A stretch of 64,000 nucleotides of DNA, from assembly GCA_032622095.1 (NCBI GenBank), contig CP136066.1, positions 191,572,816-191,636,815 on the forward strand, given 5' to 3'. Positions 33,593-45,641 of the stretch are shown in pieces (position 1 is the first letter of the stretch; every line of letters starts with the position of its first letter). Position numbers and translations under genes: made by a program. Source of the DNA: Siphonodentalium dalli (Eukaryota; Mollusca; Scaphopoda; Gadilida; Siphonodentaliidae). Under the pieces are notes generated by a model that was not told where the DNA came from, did no database searches, and saw only the letters and a list, made by a program, of their open reading frames with translations.

Positions 33593-35540
33593 GTAAGTAT
33601 CGTCAATGTTTCCCACACCATCCCCGTGTACCTGGTATCACCAACCCGGAAAGTATCACCAAACCGGACCATGCGGTTTTGATCAATAAACATATCCTCC
33701 CAGATGAATGTATTTATCGCCAAGTTGAATAATGATATCCACTATTCAAAACATATTTTCGTAAAGCAGAATGTCCCCTCAATGGGACACCGAACAAAGC
33801 TTGCTCTCATCACGCTACATTTAATGGAAATTCCGGCTCATATTAATTTCATAATAACTAATATACACTTTTTGAAGTTCGTTTTAGGCACAATTATCGC
33901 CGCTGATGCCAGAGAAAGCGTGTATTAATAGAAAAAAAACATATGTTCGAGTGACCTTAAAATGTTACACTCTACAGTGCGGTTCGCCAATAAAATATCC
34001 GCGATCAAGTGTGGGTACCCACCATAATATCTGGTGTAAAGCCGCGGATCGATGCTGCAATAAAATGTCACCAGACCGGAGTTGGGATGTCAAAAATGCG
34101 GATTAAATATTACAAATTTACTGTTATTTTTGTCGGTGAATTGGCACTGACAAGGACTTAATATCAGTCACGCATTCCAATGAATCGATTGTCAACGTAT
34201 TATACAAATTATGCAATATATAGAAAGTCATACTTCATTAAAAGCTAACAATTTTGTCAGTCATGCACTGGCGTGGTGCATATAGGATGCAGATCGCCTA
34301 ACATTTCCATAAATCATTGATGAAGATGGTTTCGCCGGTCAGTTTGGATTGGTTTACATGGTAGATCAGTTGTGTAATGGCATACTTAAAAAAATATCCC
34401 TTTATCGTTCGGACAGATCTGCACATGGCAGATATTTCGTTGTTGTTGTTGTGTGATGGGGAAGGGGGTGCTTGAAGGCTTGATGTCGTATTCGTGTGTT
34501 TGTATTTAATTTCCTGTTAATACATATATAGTAGGCTATTTTTCAATAGTATAGGCCTGGAACTGTACATTGAAGGGGAACATAAAACAGTGTAAATCAT
34601 CGGTGGGCAGGGACGTTGCTATAGGGTCTCAGTTGGGGTGTCTACCTAAGAATTTCTTGTTGCACTCCCCGGATCTGGGAGTTCCATTTGCACCCCCGAT
34701 TAATCCAGTCAAAATATGGGCTCAACTTAGACTAAATGTTCAAAGAATTTCTTTTATTCTTAATGAGTGCAGGGTCTTCTTCCTGAACACATGTCTACAT
34801 TTCGTTGCGAGATCTGTTTGTATAGTATGGAAATTGTCTTCATTTCTCGCAATTACCATAGTTCTATTCGATCGCATTTGTTCAGTAGTAGGGGGAATTA
34901 AAAAGGACCCACAAGCAGTTTACTTAAATAGTGAGGGCTTGTTATATACCAAACTATAGACTACGGTATTTGTGGTTTTTACATTGGATATATTATCATC
35001 AAGGTCAACAAGGTCAAAATGTCACATAGAACAAACTTAAAAGCCGGTTTCCCCAAACATGTACACCACACTGAACACAGGAATCAAGTTGACACATCCT
35101 ATATTCTTCATTCTAACGGTTTCCGGATGCCAATAAGAACAAAGTGGCAGCATAGACTCCAGACAAGATGACGTTTATATCTGTAGGCCATTCTTCTTGA
35201 TATTTACCGGGCCAGTATAACACAGAACGTTTTATGGGCGGTCAAGCTTTCCACACGATTCGCCAGAGTTATACACCACCTTTAGAATTTAGCCAAACAT
35301 TCGACACGTCACCGTAATTTCAAGAGTGGATGAGCCCGACTAAGAGATCATATTAACATCGGATGACATTATATCTCGACCGATAGTGGCCCCACCATAT
35401 TGAGCGCATATTGATAATGCCACGGGTTTTTAAAAAATCTGTTCATTCCTATGTTGCTTTAAAATATTCAACTTTTTCCGACACATTACCGGCAGTGTGG
35501 AGGGACCAGGGGTTATACTAGTGAACAAGAGCACGCCGTC
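33593..35540. other. Intron 1 of gene B, left part, no feature
   Basis: Noncoding. The exon 1 frame stays open to 33732 if unspliced but loses membrane-protein character. A 129-codon open frame at 34570-34959 has no recognisable domain or splice context. Confidence 0.5.
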
Positions 35541-35549
35541 GGTGCGTGG

Positions 35550-36045
35550 CATAATACGCCCGTTTCTGGAGTAGAGTGTGGCAAGGTTTAATTCATTTGT
35601 TTGAAACCTTTGACTTAAGACGAAATAATAACAAAAATAAAACACATAAACTTCAAGTTATCATCTGGAAACAGAATATCATGTAAAGTCGAAAAGGGGC
35701 ATAACTCAGTCAAAATCTTTTATCTGTATTTTGGGGTGGTAAACTAATATACCAAATTTTGTTCCGTTCACTTGATTCAAGCTGAAGTTATCATGCGGAA
35801 AACGCAAATCAGGTAAAATCTAAGTCGAAAAAGGGGCATGACAGTCAAAACCATGTGGACGAAACCCATATTCCAACTTGACCTGTATTCTGGTGTGGTA
35901 AACTAACATACCAAATTTGGTTGAGTTCACGTGGTTCAATCTAAAGTTATCATCCAAAAACCAAAAGCGGACGGACGGACGCCGGCCGGACGGCCGGACA
36001 ACCATTTACATAATACGACCGTTTTTTCAAACGGGCGTATAAAAA
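35550..36045. mobile_element. Mollusc-type dispersed repeat with CGCCCGTTT ends
   Basis: Inverted ends TACGCCCGTTT (about 35554) and AAACGGGCGTA (about 36032) bound about 490 bp. Inside, a block with AAAAGGGGCATAACTC, GGTAAACTAA(T/C)ATACCAAATTT and GAAGTTATCATC is present twice (about 35650-35800 and 35825-35965). It is followed by a GGAC-rich run (CGGACGGACGGACGCCGG). Repeats with this wording are, to my knowledge, very common in mollusc genomes. Family name not assigned. Confidence 0.65.
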
Positions 36046-36244
36046 GCTATTGAAATAATTCGCTAAAATTGGTAAATGGTTAGATCTGTGATAACCGATC
36101 GACCTCGGTTGAGTAAATATTCCTGATTCGTATGGACGTATACATATTTTGTCCGTTGTCAGTTCTACGATGAGAAACACCCATAATTGCATATTTTATT
36201 ATATGCTTCCCTATTAAATTCTATTGCGCCCAACTATGCGCCAA

Positions 36245-36330
36245 CGTTATATTCCACTGTAGATTCCTTATATTACAAGGTAGCTTCCTTATATTACACG
36301 CTAGCTTCCTTATATTAAACGCTAGCTCCA
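36245..36330. repeat. Three short TTCCTTATATTAMA units
   Basis: CTTCCTTATATTACA-like words recur about every 24 bp (36264, 36287, 36307) with GCTAGCTTCC joints. Short array upstream of the recombinase pseudogene. Confidence 0.6.
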
Positions 36331-36493
36331 ATCGGGGCGAATCACTTGTAATGCCGTTAAATTTTGAATCGATTTTCATGCACCTAAAGCGATACTGACT
36401 ATTTGCACTTTTGCGCGTGAGATTAGAGTATTTCCCCCTTAACTGCATTACAGATGCCTGTTTACATTAGCAACGTCATTCGTCAGGTAAAAT

Positions 36494-38198
36494 ATGGATG
36501 ACGGATTTGAAATAGACGTAGAGGGCGATGTGTTTTTTGGACTCTTTACTGGAAAGATTAGCTAAATATAATGATAAAGATCCACAAGTTTGTGTTCAGA
36601 ATAGTGAATATACTTGACCAGCAGGTTCCTGCAGCTTCAACTTCCACTTCAAGTTCAAGCTCACTACTGAATTCAGCCTCAGCCTCACTGCCCTCAGCCG
36701 CATTGCCAATATTGCCATTGCCTTCACCTTCCCTTGTAAGTTCCAGATTTACAAATGTAACTGATGAGGAAGTGTCTCAATTCAATGACCAACAAAAAAA
36801 TAAAAATACTGTTAAAAAAACTGAATAGGATATTAAACTCTTCAAAACATTTCTACTAAGTAAAGATGAACAGAGGCAGTCGGAATTCATTCCCCCAGAT
36901 GTTCTGTGTGGGCATATATCAAGTTTCCTCCTATCTGTGCGAAAGAAAGATGGAACTGAGTATGATCCAGTGTCACTTCGAGCGTGCATGTCCTCACTTG
37001 ATCGATACATCAGGATGCGATCATATCCAGTTTATGTCATAAGTGATCATCAGTTTGCATCATGCCGTGAAACTCTGAAAAGCAAACAGAAACAACTGAA
37101 GTCTATAGGAAAGGGCAATAACCATGTGAAGCAGATCCGATTACTCAAGATGATTTTGTGCGATTTTATGGGGCACAAGTTTTTGGACCATATAACCCAA
37201 AGTGTTTTGTATTTCGGAATGAGAACAGGGGAGGAAACTCATTCTTTGAAATGGGGCGATAATATATTCCTGTCCATAATCGTCTTCTTGCAGACTGATA
37301 TTATCAGTCTGCAAGAAGACGATTATGGACAGGAATATATCGTCTACACACGGGAGCGACAAACAAAGACAAGAACCGGTGAAAATCCACGAGACATCAG
37401 AAGAATTAAACCAAAGGCATATTCGTTCGACAACACACAGAGAGAGACCCGGTTAAATTATATCGATTGTTCAGCGAGAAGCGACCAGAAGAGGAAAAAG
37501 ATACAGACAGCCCGTTCTTCCTCGCCGTCAAATACCAGGGCTGGAATAAAGGCAAGCCTTGGTATAAACGTAATGCATTCGGCATTAATTCTTAAAATAG
37601 AATTGTGCAGGGCATGTGTGTAGACTCAGGCCTCATAACGGATAAGCGACTTACCAACTGCAGTGTTCGAAAACTGCTGGTCCAGTCACTTAACGATGTA
37701 AATGTACCACCGCATCAGATAATCCAAGTGTCAGGACACAAGAATGTAAACAGTTTGTTGAACTACTCCAAAATGAATGCTGTCCAAACAAAACATATTT
37801 CCTCAATTTTATCAAATACTGCTGGCAATAACACAGTCACAGAGTCAGAGAGAGTACTCCCAGCTACACAGCCTGCAGTCGAGCTTTCACCAGTATTGGA
37901 AACTGCACCTGCTCATGTACGAAGTTCTGACACAACACCATCACCGACAAATGTAACTGTTTTCAAATCGACAGTTACGGTATCAAATAGTGACCTTATT
38001 GGTACACCTGGAGTTGTGAGTTCATCAAGTGTGATGCAAAGTTTGAAATCCATTTTCTCAAACGCAACTTTCAGTGGATCGGTGTACATGCACTTTCACA
38101 ACTGCTCACCGAAGCATCACACCACAGAAGACACCGAGTCTAGTAATATCGTGAAATACCGGCGAATCAGGAGAATAGTTGACAGTGACAGCGAGTGA
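36494..38198 (+). pseudogene. Crypton-type tyrosine recombinase (DUF3504-like), inactivated
   Basis: Reassembled across frames, this is a single protein: a start MDDGFEIDVEGD at 36494, a serine-rich linker (36620-36720), an N-terminal core-binding region (DIKLFKTFLLSKDEQRQ to LDRYIR), and a catalytic domain. Catalytic boxes visible are GMRTGEETHSLKWGD (first Arg), TKTRTGE (Lys), TNCSVRK (box II Arg, with Cys where His is expected), and GHKNVNSLLNYS (second His and the Tyr). Crypton elements use such enzymes to recombine, and DUF3504 proteins in animals are thought to derive from them. Breaks: TAG at 36826-36828, a frame excursion over about 37122-37205 (ADPITQDDFVRFYGAQVFGP reads in another frame), a shift in a GA run near 37440, TAA at 37593-37595, and a palindromic insertion at 37262-37340. 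It is not functional as written. Confidence 0.75.
37262..37340. repeat. Perfect 39-bp inverted repeat with 1-bp centre
   Basis: Arms 37262-37300 and 37302-37340 are exact complements around a T at 37301. It lies inside the recombinase gene. Removing 42 bp (14 codons, 37261-37302) would restore the family-like reading WGDISLQEDDYGQEYIV, so the left arm is an in-frame inverted duplication of the right arm. Confidence 0.95.
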
Positions 38199-38444
38199 AA
38201 TCGAAGCAAAATTGTGTTGATTTGTATATTTATATTATATTATAAGCGGAAGTGTTATCAGTAATTAGGATTTTGGTATTTCCAAATGGAACGAAACTTT
38301 TGTGTTGTTAATTGTGCACGCTTATTTTACAGAAGATCGTAGTGAACTGGTCACAGAACAGCTGATTGATCAAAGCAAATCATTCGATTTCTAATTTGGT
38401 GTGGTGATTAAGCTCAGCTAATCTGTTTAGCATATAATAAACAG

Positions 38445-38661
38445 AATACCTGAGGTTCTCGAGTGACTACCGGAATGACCTCATCCGTGGCTCCATTGGA
38501 ATATAACTATTCCCACGAGCGGCTTTGGCCACTCATGAGGTAATTCCGTAATTTTTCAAATTGGGTTATTCGAAAGCCACAATGGTCAACAGTCCCAAGT
38601 TTTTGCATTAATATACAACTATAATATTCCGGTATTCACTCGAAAACCGCAGGTATCCTCT
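38445..38661. mobile_element. About 215-bp MITE-like inverted repeat
   Basis: The left end GAATACCTGAGGTTCTCGAG...ACCGGAAT (about 38445-38476) is complementary, with several mismatches, to ATTCCGGTATTCACTCG...GGTATCCTC (about 38625-38658). No coding capacity. Target duplication not resolved. Confidence 0.6.
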
Positions 38662-39470
38662 ATATATACGTGGAAATTTCTTTCCATTCAGTCCGGTTTG
38701 GCGATACGTTTCGAGTTGATGACACAAGGTATATGGGAGTGCACGCTACACAGAGAACATTATTTTAACAAATACATGGTATTCAGACAATATATGCATT
38801 AAAAATACTTACAATAAAACACAACAACTAGAACGGAAAAGCAAAGTGTCCATTGTCAAAGTGAATACGCTTGTACTCGAGGGTTTGCCTTTCTTCTGAT
38901 TATATGGACCAAAAATATTTATAGCATGTGTACAAAATATGTGAATAAATGTTTTTTTTTCTCGAAAATATGAATAGGTAAACTTAGCCACGCGACTAAC
39001 CAATAATCTAAAGTTGTTATTCAGACCAAAACAAATATTTCAAATGCATATGTATTCAAATAAACGCCATATTTATCAGATTTTGTGTTAATTTTTCGTT
39101 CCGTATAGGCAATACAATGTACTCATACTGAAAGTGCCTTAACTATATTAGGAACAAATGACTTCCCAGTACAACACTATATATCCCCTCTATTATCCCA
39201 GTTCAACACTATATATCCCCTCTATTATATATAAAGCGTGGTTGGGGTTGATGCGAGGTTCGTAATGCAACATAATTTGTCTACTAGTAGCTATTCTGTC
39301 TGTACTACTTTAGTCGCTGAGTGTACTTCTGTTTGCAGACACGTCAAAATGACACTGTAATATGTTAGTCTATTTGCGTTTTTTTCTTCAAATTTGGTTA
39401 TTCGAAAGCCACAATGGTCTACAGTCCCAAGTTTTTGCATTATTATACACCATAATATGCACTATAATAT
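38562..39470. repeat. Direct repeat pair, about 55 bp, 832 bp apart
   Basis: GGTTATTCGAAAGCCACAATGGTC...AGTCCCAAGTTTTTGCATTA occurs at about 38564-38613 and again at 39397-39445, with a single visible mismatch. The first copy lies inside the inverted repeat at 38445-38661. Between them, 39165-39230 holds a 36-bp tandem duplication (CAACACTATATATCCCCTC). No exon is seen in this interval. Confidence 0.7.
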
Positions 39471-40383
39471 ACATTATAATATACACCATAACACGCATGC
39501 GTATGGACAGACACACGCACATTTTATCCTCCGGTGGGATAAATTTGCCAACAAAATAGGGAATATCTTTGCCAACGTTATTCCAAATGCCCAAATTTGT
39601 TGGACATATACCTTTAGCCATCAATTTATATATTGGGAAAAGAAGATCTTCTGGCAGATATGATAATTAAGTGTGAGAAAACGTCGTTTATACAAAGGTA
39701 CCGCAGTCTAAATAGGCGCAAATATTGGTTTGAAGAGTTTTCAGACCATGGAACTATTCTCTGTTGGGATTTTCCCAGTAATATTTGGGGATGTACCTCT
39801 GATGGATATGACTAAGTTCACTGAAAATAATTTTAAAATGATAATCATCACACATAGCATCTCCACAAATAATCAAGTCATGTTAGCTTCGTAATTTGAC
39901 GATTTCCACCACCTTATATTATTAACTGGAAGTCTGTGATTATATAGTGTATTGTTTAGAAGACGTGTACATAAGTGAGCAGACAATAACTGTAAATAGT
40001 TTGACAAACCATATACAGTTTCAATTATACTATATATAGAATAAAGCTCTCGTAGACGGAGGACACTATATTATTAGTTACCCCGTGTCTGTTCACGTAT
40101 TATGGCTAATTACCTACCCGAAGCCAGCCGTATACCATGAGAGGTTGACGATTTTATCTATTGACCTTAACAGTAGATTCAAATCAACATATCCCATCTT
40201 TTCCCCATACAAATGAAAAGGGAAATTTGAGCCTAACATTTCAGTATTTTTTAATTTTGCAGTAACAACAGCAAGTATGTTTTTCACGGTCTGAAACAAA
40301 ATGACCAAAGCGCGTGAGCAACTATTGTTTCTAACTCCCCACTTAGCTTCTATTATCTATTAACTAGTGTGGTATCTTCAATT

Positions 40384-40527
40384 TGATTTCTGGGAATCAC
40401 ACATACATTTTTCCGTATAGTATAGCTGCTTTCCGCATTGTGATGTTTTCAAGCGACAATATGATTTCTCGGAATCGAGGCAGCTACACAGTATGGAAAA
40501 AAATTATGTATGGTTCCCAGAAATATC
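40384..40527. repeat. Imperfect hairpin, about 45-bp arms
   Basis: GATTTCTGGGAATCACACATACATTTTTCC...TATAGCTGC pairs with GCAGCTACACAGTATGGAAA...GGTTCCCAGAAATATC. It is probably a small foldback element within intron 1 of gene B. Confidence 0.7.
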
Positions 40528-40805
40528 ACGGGGTTCGAAGATTACCACACAATTATTATGTAGCTATTGACCAATCAAATTGAATATATAATAGAATATA
40601 AAGTTCACACCAATTTCGTTCTATAATGAGTGATTTTAACAAACATAAAATTTATGACAAAGACTGCTTTGCATTAACCTTTTCTATACTAAATATACAT
40701 TGACGAGTAGCTGCCTTACCATTGGTCGTTTGTTGAACTTGTTATCTGAACATTTCCCATCAATTGTATGCTACGTGTTTCTGTATGTCTGCTTTTATTA
40801 TGTAT

Positions 40806-41028
40806 ACCTGAACACCCGTCCGCATTTATGATATACCGTGCCATTAAATGCTGTAATAACTGAAGAGCATTGTTAAAGTTTTAAGAACTTGTCCTCCAAT
40901 CCCCCAGTCTCTGTATAATAAAGTATGTTTCAATCAACTTAATTAATGGGAGAATTTATTTAATATAGAATTGTTAAGTTATATAGAAGCTTTCATATTT
41001 TAGGTTTAATCTTATCATTGTTTTACAG
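40806..41028. other. Intron segment conserved with copy A (1317-1535)
   Basis: Landmarks in both: CCTGAACAC(C/A)CGTCCGCATTTAT, GAACTTGTCCTCCAATCCC, CAGTCTCTGTATAATAA, and the acceptor ATTGTTTTACAG. It marks the left limit of detectable duplication. Confidence 0.8.
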
Positions 41029-41205
41029 CTGATGCCGACCATGACCTTTTCGGAGCTCAATTCTGGGCATGCCAGGTACTTGCGACGATAGGATTCGTTC
41101 TGTCCCTCGCTGATGTCATTCTACTCTGCCTGTATCTTTTCGTTCCTCCAATGGCAGATAAGTCCATTCTACAGATGGTTGCAATGGGTTTTGCGTTCGG
41201 AAGCG
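41029..41205 (+). CDS. Claudin/PMP22-like tetraspan protein, copy B, exon 2
   Basis: Residues 60-118: after the loop residues DADHDLFGAQF comes membrane segment 2 (about 72-98, WACQVLATIGFVLSLADVIL onward), the turn VPPMADKS, and the first half of segment 3 (ILQMVAMGFAFGS). Entry is phase 1 after TTTTACAG; exit is phase 1 at GGTGAG. It is 177 bp against 171 bp in copy A, the extra six bases coding two residues near the start. Exon 1 at 33415-33592 and exon 3 at 63490-63650 join it without breaking the frame, giving a 516-bp coding sequence. The intron after it is about 22.3 kb, swollen by transposons. Confidence 0.85.
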
Positions 41206-42515
41206 GTGAGTTTTGTTATGTTATATCCGATCTGTAGAACGTGGACACGATTGGGGATGTAGATACAGGCGTGTCATCCACACTTTGATTAAAATTTTCA
41301 ATAGTTGGAAAGTTCATACTTGACAAAACATTAGTTGAAAGTTTCATACTAAAATGAGCTGAATTTGTGCTGATGGGTTGATTTTCCAACCAGTAATGGC
41401 GTGCTCACATGTGCGAGCCAAAAATATCAGGTAGTCACATCTGATTAGTTTGACCAATGAAAAATATGATACGAGAAAATACCCGACCGAGGTATTGCAC
41501 TCAGATTGTATCGATGCAGAATCAGAATGTAATTCATCCCAACTCGTCATATATGTAGACATAACATAGACGTATATAACATAAATATTGACATAATCAC
41601 AGTGCGCTTGCGCGCATATATACATATTAAGGTTTATACATAGTATTAACATTTTAATAGCAAAATGTCTAGTGCGTCTGTAGTGGGGGAGGTTGTGGAT
41701 CAAAGGGTCTTCAGACAGAATAGCATGTGGGGGGTGCACGAGAACTTTGATATACACGGACAAGGGAAAAGCCGGGAATCATGTGTCTGGGGTGTCTCGG
41801 GTGTCATATAGGGTGATAATTTTCCTTAACATATCAACTGGACTTCATATATTAATTTTGCCAGATTCGTTATTGTTCTTTTATTATTTAATGTGAAGAG
41901 GGCGTTCGGTTTTCCGCTGTTCGACTGAGTATAATAATAGCTTTTTAAATAGCATGTTCTTGGTTAGCTCAATATCGGGCACATAAGTAATATGTGGTAC
42001 TCGTCACCAAGTTCCCTTTTACATAACGTGTAATTTCTAACTGATTTGCTTTCTTTTGCCTATAATCCGGTTTCTATGGGGATGCGGTGATTTCAAGTTA
42101 TGAATTTGTCGAGCCGCAATACTACATTTTGATTTCTCAATGAGAAGTATGTCTCCTTTTTTATAATCCAGTTTAATGATATTTTAAAATGTGCTTATTC
42201 CTCGCCATTCTTGGAGGTAATATTCTTGACTACGTTCTTGGTTAATCGGTTGAACGGATTTGTTCTCGGTAGTGACTGGTGAATCCAGATAGTCGATATT
42301 CCTAGTTGATTCAGAGTTTTTGTACGTATTCAAGCCATGTATTTCTGTTTTATTTCGTTTTGGGTTTTTAGCATTGTCATAATTTGTATGGTATAGGAGG
42401 AGAGGGACCCGTTGGTATGTCATATTCATTATATTTCCCCAGTATGAGATAAATCTGATATTAATCATTATATTTATTGTTTGGATCCCTATTCCCCCAT
42501 AACTGATTGCAGTTG
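41206..42515. other. Intron segment conserved with copy A
   Basis: Aligned with 1707-2610, 7431-7608 and 7839-7925 of copy A. The alignment stops near 42515 (CTGATTGCAGTTG), where the Penelope-like remnant begins in B and a LINE fragment begins in A. Confidence 0.75.
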
Positions 42516-42589
42516 AAAGTATGATCTATTGTTGAATAACCTTTCCATAAGCCTGCCTCTGCCGGACTGGGGATGATTATCTAACATTT

Positions 42590-43340
42590 AAGGATATTTC
42601 TACATTTGAAAATGAAACCTTGAATATGTATGCTAACCATCTTGGTGTTATTATCTCGCCAAGTGATAAGTCACTCGGTATGTCAATTAATACTACTGTC
42701 TGGTATGCTAAAGAGTACCGGCGTCAACTTAGTGATAAATCAACTTACTATTTACATGACTATGACAATATTAATTTTATTATTGATGAAGGAGTTAAAC
42801 GCCTTCGTAATATAGCTTATAAAAATAGAGATACCACTATTGAACAAATTACTTTAGATAACATTTTAGCAGTTAAACCTGCTGGTATTGTAATTCCTTC
42901 TTTGAATATTACACCCAAAGTTCATAAACTGAAAGTTTTCCCCTCCCCTGTGTGAAGCTGATTTAACTGATCGGCCCATTATAAACGCCCACAGTGCTAT
43001 CAACACTTGTGCTTCTTGTATCCTACGGCATATGTTGGAGAACTACTTAGTCGCATTGCATGGCTATTTTGATAGAAACAATATTACTTGGACCATATAT
43101 GTAACGATTCTTTACACGCCATCCAGGAGTTCAAATCACTCCATGTCTCACCTGAGCTTCTTAATAATTACTGGTTTATCATCTGAGATATTCAGTCTTT
43201 ATATACAGCTATTAGAAACTCTGATATGTTAGATGCTTTTAATTTTATTCGTCAAATTTTGGCTATGGACGATATTCACCATAACTTCATGGTTGATCTT
43301 TTCAAATTTATCCAAGATTTTGCATTTTTCAACGTTGGTT
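42590..43340 (+). pseudogene. Penelope-like reverse transcriptase, 5' part
   Basis: Frames in succession read MYANHLGVIISPSDKSLG, VKRLRNIAYKNRDTT, VKPAGIVIPSLNITPKVHKL (the PKVHK box), then after a shift near 42945 CEADLTDRPIINAHSAINTC (the RPII box), LRHMLENYLVALHGYF, then after another shift DIQSLYTAIRNSDMLDAFNF (the SLYT segment with the first catalytic Asp) and FIQDFAFFNVGFNT. These match the order of reverse transcriptase motifs in Penelope-like elements. A piggyBac element interrupts the gene at TTAA 43341. The same protein resumes at 47728. Multiple shifts mean it is dead. Confidence 0.65.
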
Positions 43341-43493
43341 TTAACACGTTGAGTGCCGGAAACCAATTAGTAATCTCGCCAGATTACCAAATCGTGACAC
43401 GATAGGTACCCATTGTATACCTTATTATGGCCTCATTGAAGCAAGTATTGGACGGCGTAGCGAGTGTATGTGACATACACGGCAATTCTTAGT

Positions 43494-43582
43494 ACTACGA
43501 GATAACTCGTAGCCGGCAATGGCGGAAGGAATTTGTGTATTCCCACCACCATTGCCAACTACGAGTTATCTCGTAGTCACAA
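43494..43582. repeat. Left subterminal palindromes of piggyBac element
   Basis: CTACGAGATAACTCGTAG (43497-43514) and CTACGAGTTATCTCGTAG (43560-43577), each a perfect or near-perfect palindrome, lie about 63 bp apart around a GGCAATGGCGG/CCACCATTGCC inverted pair. They are candidate transposase binding sites. Confidence 0.75.
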
Positions 43583-43709
43583 TTTGACACGTTTTTAGCA
43601 ACACATATGACGTAGAACGTAACGTAAACAAGTTATTTTGGCGGTAAACATGTTTATCTATATGTGTGCGTGACCTTGTTGTGATTAGCGCTCGTAAAAT
43701 AGTTAGATT

Positions 43710-45641
43710 ATGGCTCGGTACACAAGGGAGCAAGTTACATCCATGATAATGGCTACAGACGGTGAATGAGACTTGGAATCAGATGAACTGGATTCTTGCG
43801 ACGATGGTCTTATTTCATCTAGTAGTGACTATGATCCCGAATCAAGCGAGGAAAGTCCTGATTCTAGTGTGTCAGTATCTGGAGATTCGGATGTGGACCC
43901 GGACGGTGATATGCATACAGGTATGGACCCCCGCGGTGATATAAATATGGAGCCTGACGATGACCCCGGCGGTGATGGGGATAAGGACGCCGACGATATT
44001 CCACGAACTAGAGGGCGTAAACGAGTACGTATGCGTGGTGGAAGCAATGGCCGCGGCATTTGGACCAGTGGGGCCGGGAGGGGAGAAGTTCGTACAAGGG
44101 GTGGAACGGGAAGGGGTGGCGCGGGAAGGGGTGTCACCAGCTCTAGTGTCAGCGACGGGCCTGTACGGAAAAGGGGCCGAGTAGCACAAGGAGGCGGCGA
44201 TGCCGCGGCGACTGAAGATACTCAGGCTGCAGCACATGTGTGGTCTGCATATCGACAAGATCCGCCGACATTTCTCTTCAATGAAACGCATGGCTTGAAG
44301 ATTTCGATGCCCACCGATGCAACCCCTGGTGATTTAGATATATGTCTTTCTGATGACATCATTGATTTGCTTGTTGATGAAACGAATGTGTATGCCGAGA
44401 GGGAGATAAATAGACAGCGCCCTTTGCGACGCAGATCTCGACTCCGTGCATGGAAGCCGACAAATGCCACCGAAATGAGAAAAATTTTGGGGCTTCTTCT
44501 ACACATGGGTCCGATAAATCTGCCAACCATTCAACATTACTGGAGCACGAAGCAAATCTACAAATTTGATTTCTTCCGCAAGGCTATGAGCAGGAACCGA
44601 TTTCAACTTATGCTGAGGTTCTGGCATTTCGCCGACAACAGCCAACCGCATGAAGACCGTCTATTCAAAATCCGTCCAGTACTCAACCATTTGAACAACA
44701 CAATGGTATCAACGTATACCCCGGACAAACAACTAAGTGTAGATGAGTCTATGATATTATGGCGCGGCAGACTTATGTTCCGACAATACATAAAGAACAA
44801 AAGACACAAATATGGTGTGAAACTATTCGAGTTATGTGAATACCGTGGATTCGTTCTGCGCATGAGAATATATTCCGGGGAAAAAGTCCCAGATCCAAAG
44901 AATATGGGACAGTCTGGGGCTGTTGTGTTGAATCTTATGGATGGTTATCTGGGGAAAGGCTATTCGGTGTACACTGACAACTACTACAACTCTGTGAAGT
45001 TAACAAATGAGCTAACAAAGCAATCAACTTATTTGTGTGGTACACTCTGCACTGATCGTAAGGAAAATCCGAAAAACGTGACACAGAAGAAACTAAAGAA
45101 AGGACAAGTTACATGGGCAAGATCGGACTCCATAATTGTATGCAAATGGAAAGATAAGCGTGATGTGCTAACTATATCCAACAAGCACACCGTTGAGATG
45201 ATTGCTGTGCCCAACCGGAGAGGAAACGTCACCGTGAAACCGAACATTATAAAAGATTATAATAACGGAATGAGCGGAATCGATCGATCTGACCAGATGC
45301 TGGCTTACTATTCGTCACTTAGGAAAACAATACGGTGGCACAAGAAAGTAGCACTGCACATCATGGAGGTTTTCGTACTGAATGCCCATGTATTGTATAC
45401 TCAGTACGGCAGTAATATGAACATGAAGATGCTCAAATTCCGAGAGGCAATTGTGTTGAATCTTCTTGGAGACGCTCTCTCGAACACTAGTAATCCACCC
45501 AGTCCAGTGACTCCCGTCGTTGTTCCAGTACCAGATGTTTCATCATTTCACTACTTAGTACCCATTCCAGCTACGGAAAGGAAAGATCGACCCACTAAAC
45601 CGTGCCGTGTTCGTACACGCACATGCAGGAGTGAGGCGTGA
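43710..45641 (+). CDS. piggyBac transposase (PGBD4-like), one early stop
   Basis: The likely start is ATG 43710 (MARYTREQVTSMIMATDGE), followed by TGA at 43767-43769 and then an open frame of 622 codons to the TGA at 45639-45641. Numbering from 43773: an acidic N-terminus (1-75) typical of the family, a Gly/Arg-rich linker (80-145), then the DDE_Tnp_1_7 domain (about 160-545). The catalytic Asp residues are present: D324 (LSVDESM), D402 (YTDNYYNS), and D504 and D507 (SGIDRSDQ). Other family marks are GLLLHMG, YWSTK and GTLCTDRKENPK. The C-terminal cysteine-rich zinc domain seen in many relatives is reduced to two Cys. The enzyme cuts and pastes DNA at TTAA. No in-frame ATG follows the TGA until residue 47, so this copy is probably not expressed at full length unless the stop is read through. 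Confidence 0.85.
43767..43769 (+). other. In-frame TGA at codon 20 of piggyBac transposase
   Basis: The frame from ATG 43710 is continuous with the long frame at 43773 except for this TGA. The residues on both sides look like normal family N-terminus (IMATDGE, then DLESDELDS), so it is most simply a single nonsense substitution. Confidence 0.75.

Noticed and set aside
33346-33732. Unspliced 128-codon version of the claudin-like exon 1
   Set aside because: The donor GTAAGTAT at 33593 gives exact phase with exon 2, and the extra residues lose membrane-protein character.
34570-34959. 129-codon open frame in intron 1 of gene B
   Set aside because: No recognisable domain, no splice context and no copy in the paralogous gene; the length is within chance for this much sequence.
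43829-44291. Minus-strand open frames across the piggyBac N-terminus
   Set aside because: They are shadows of the Gly/Arg/Asp-rich coding strand of the transposase.
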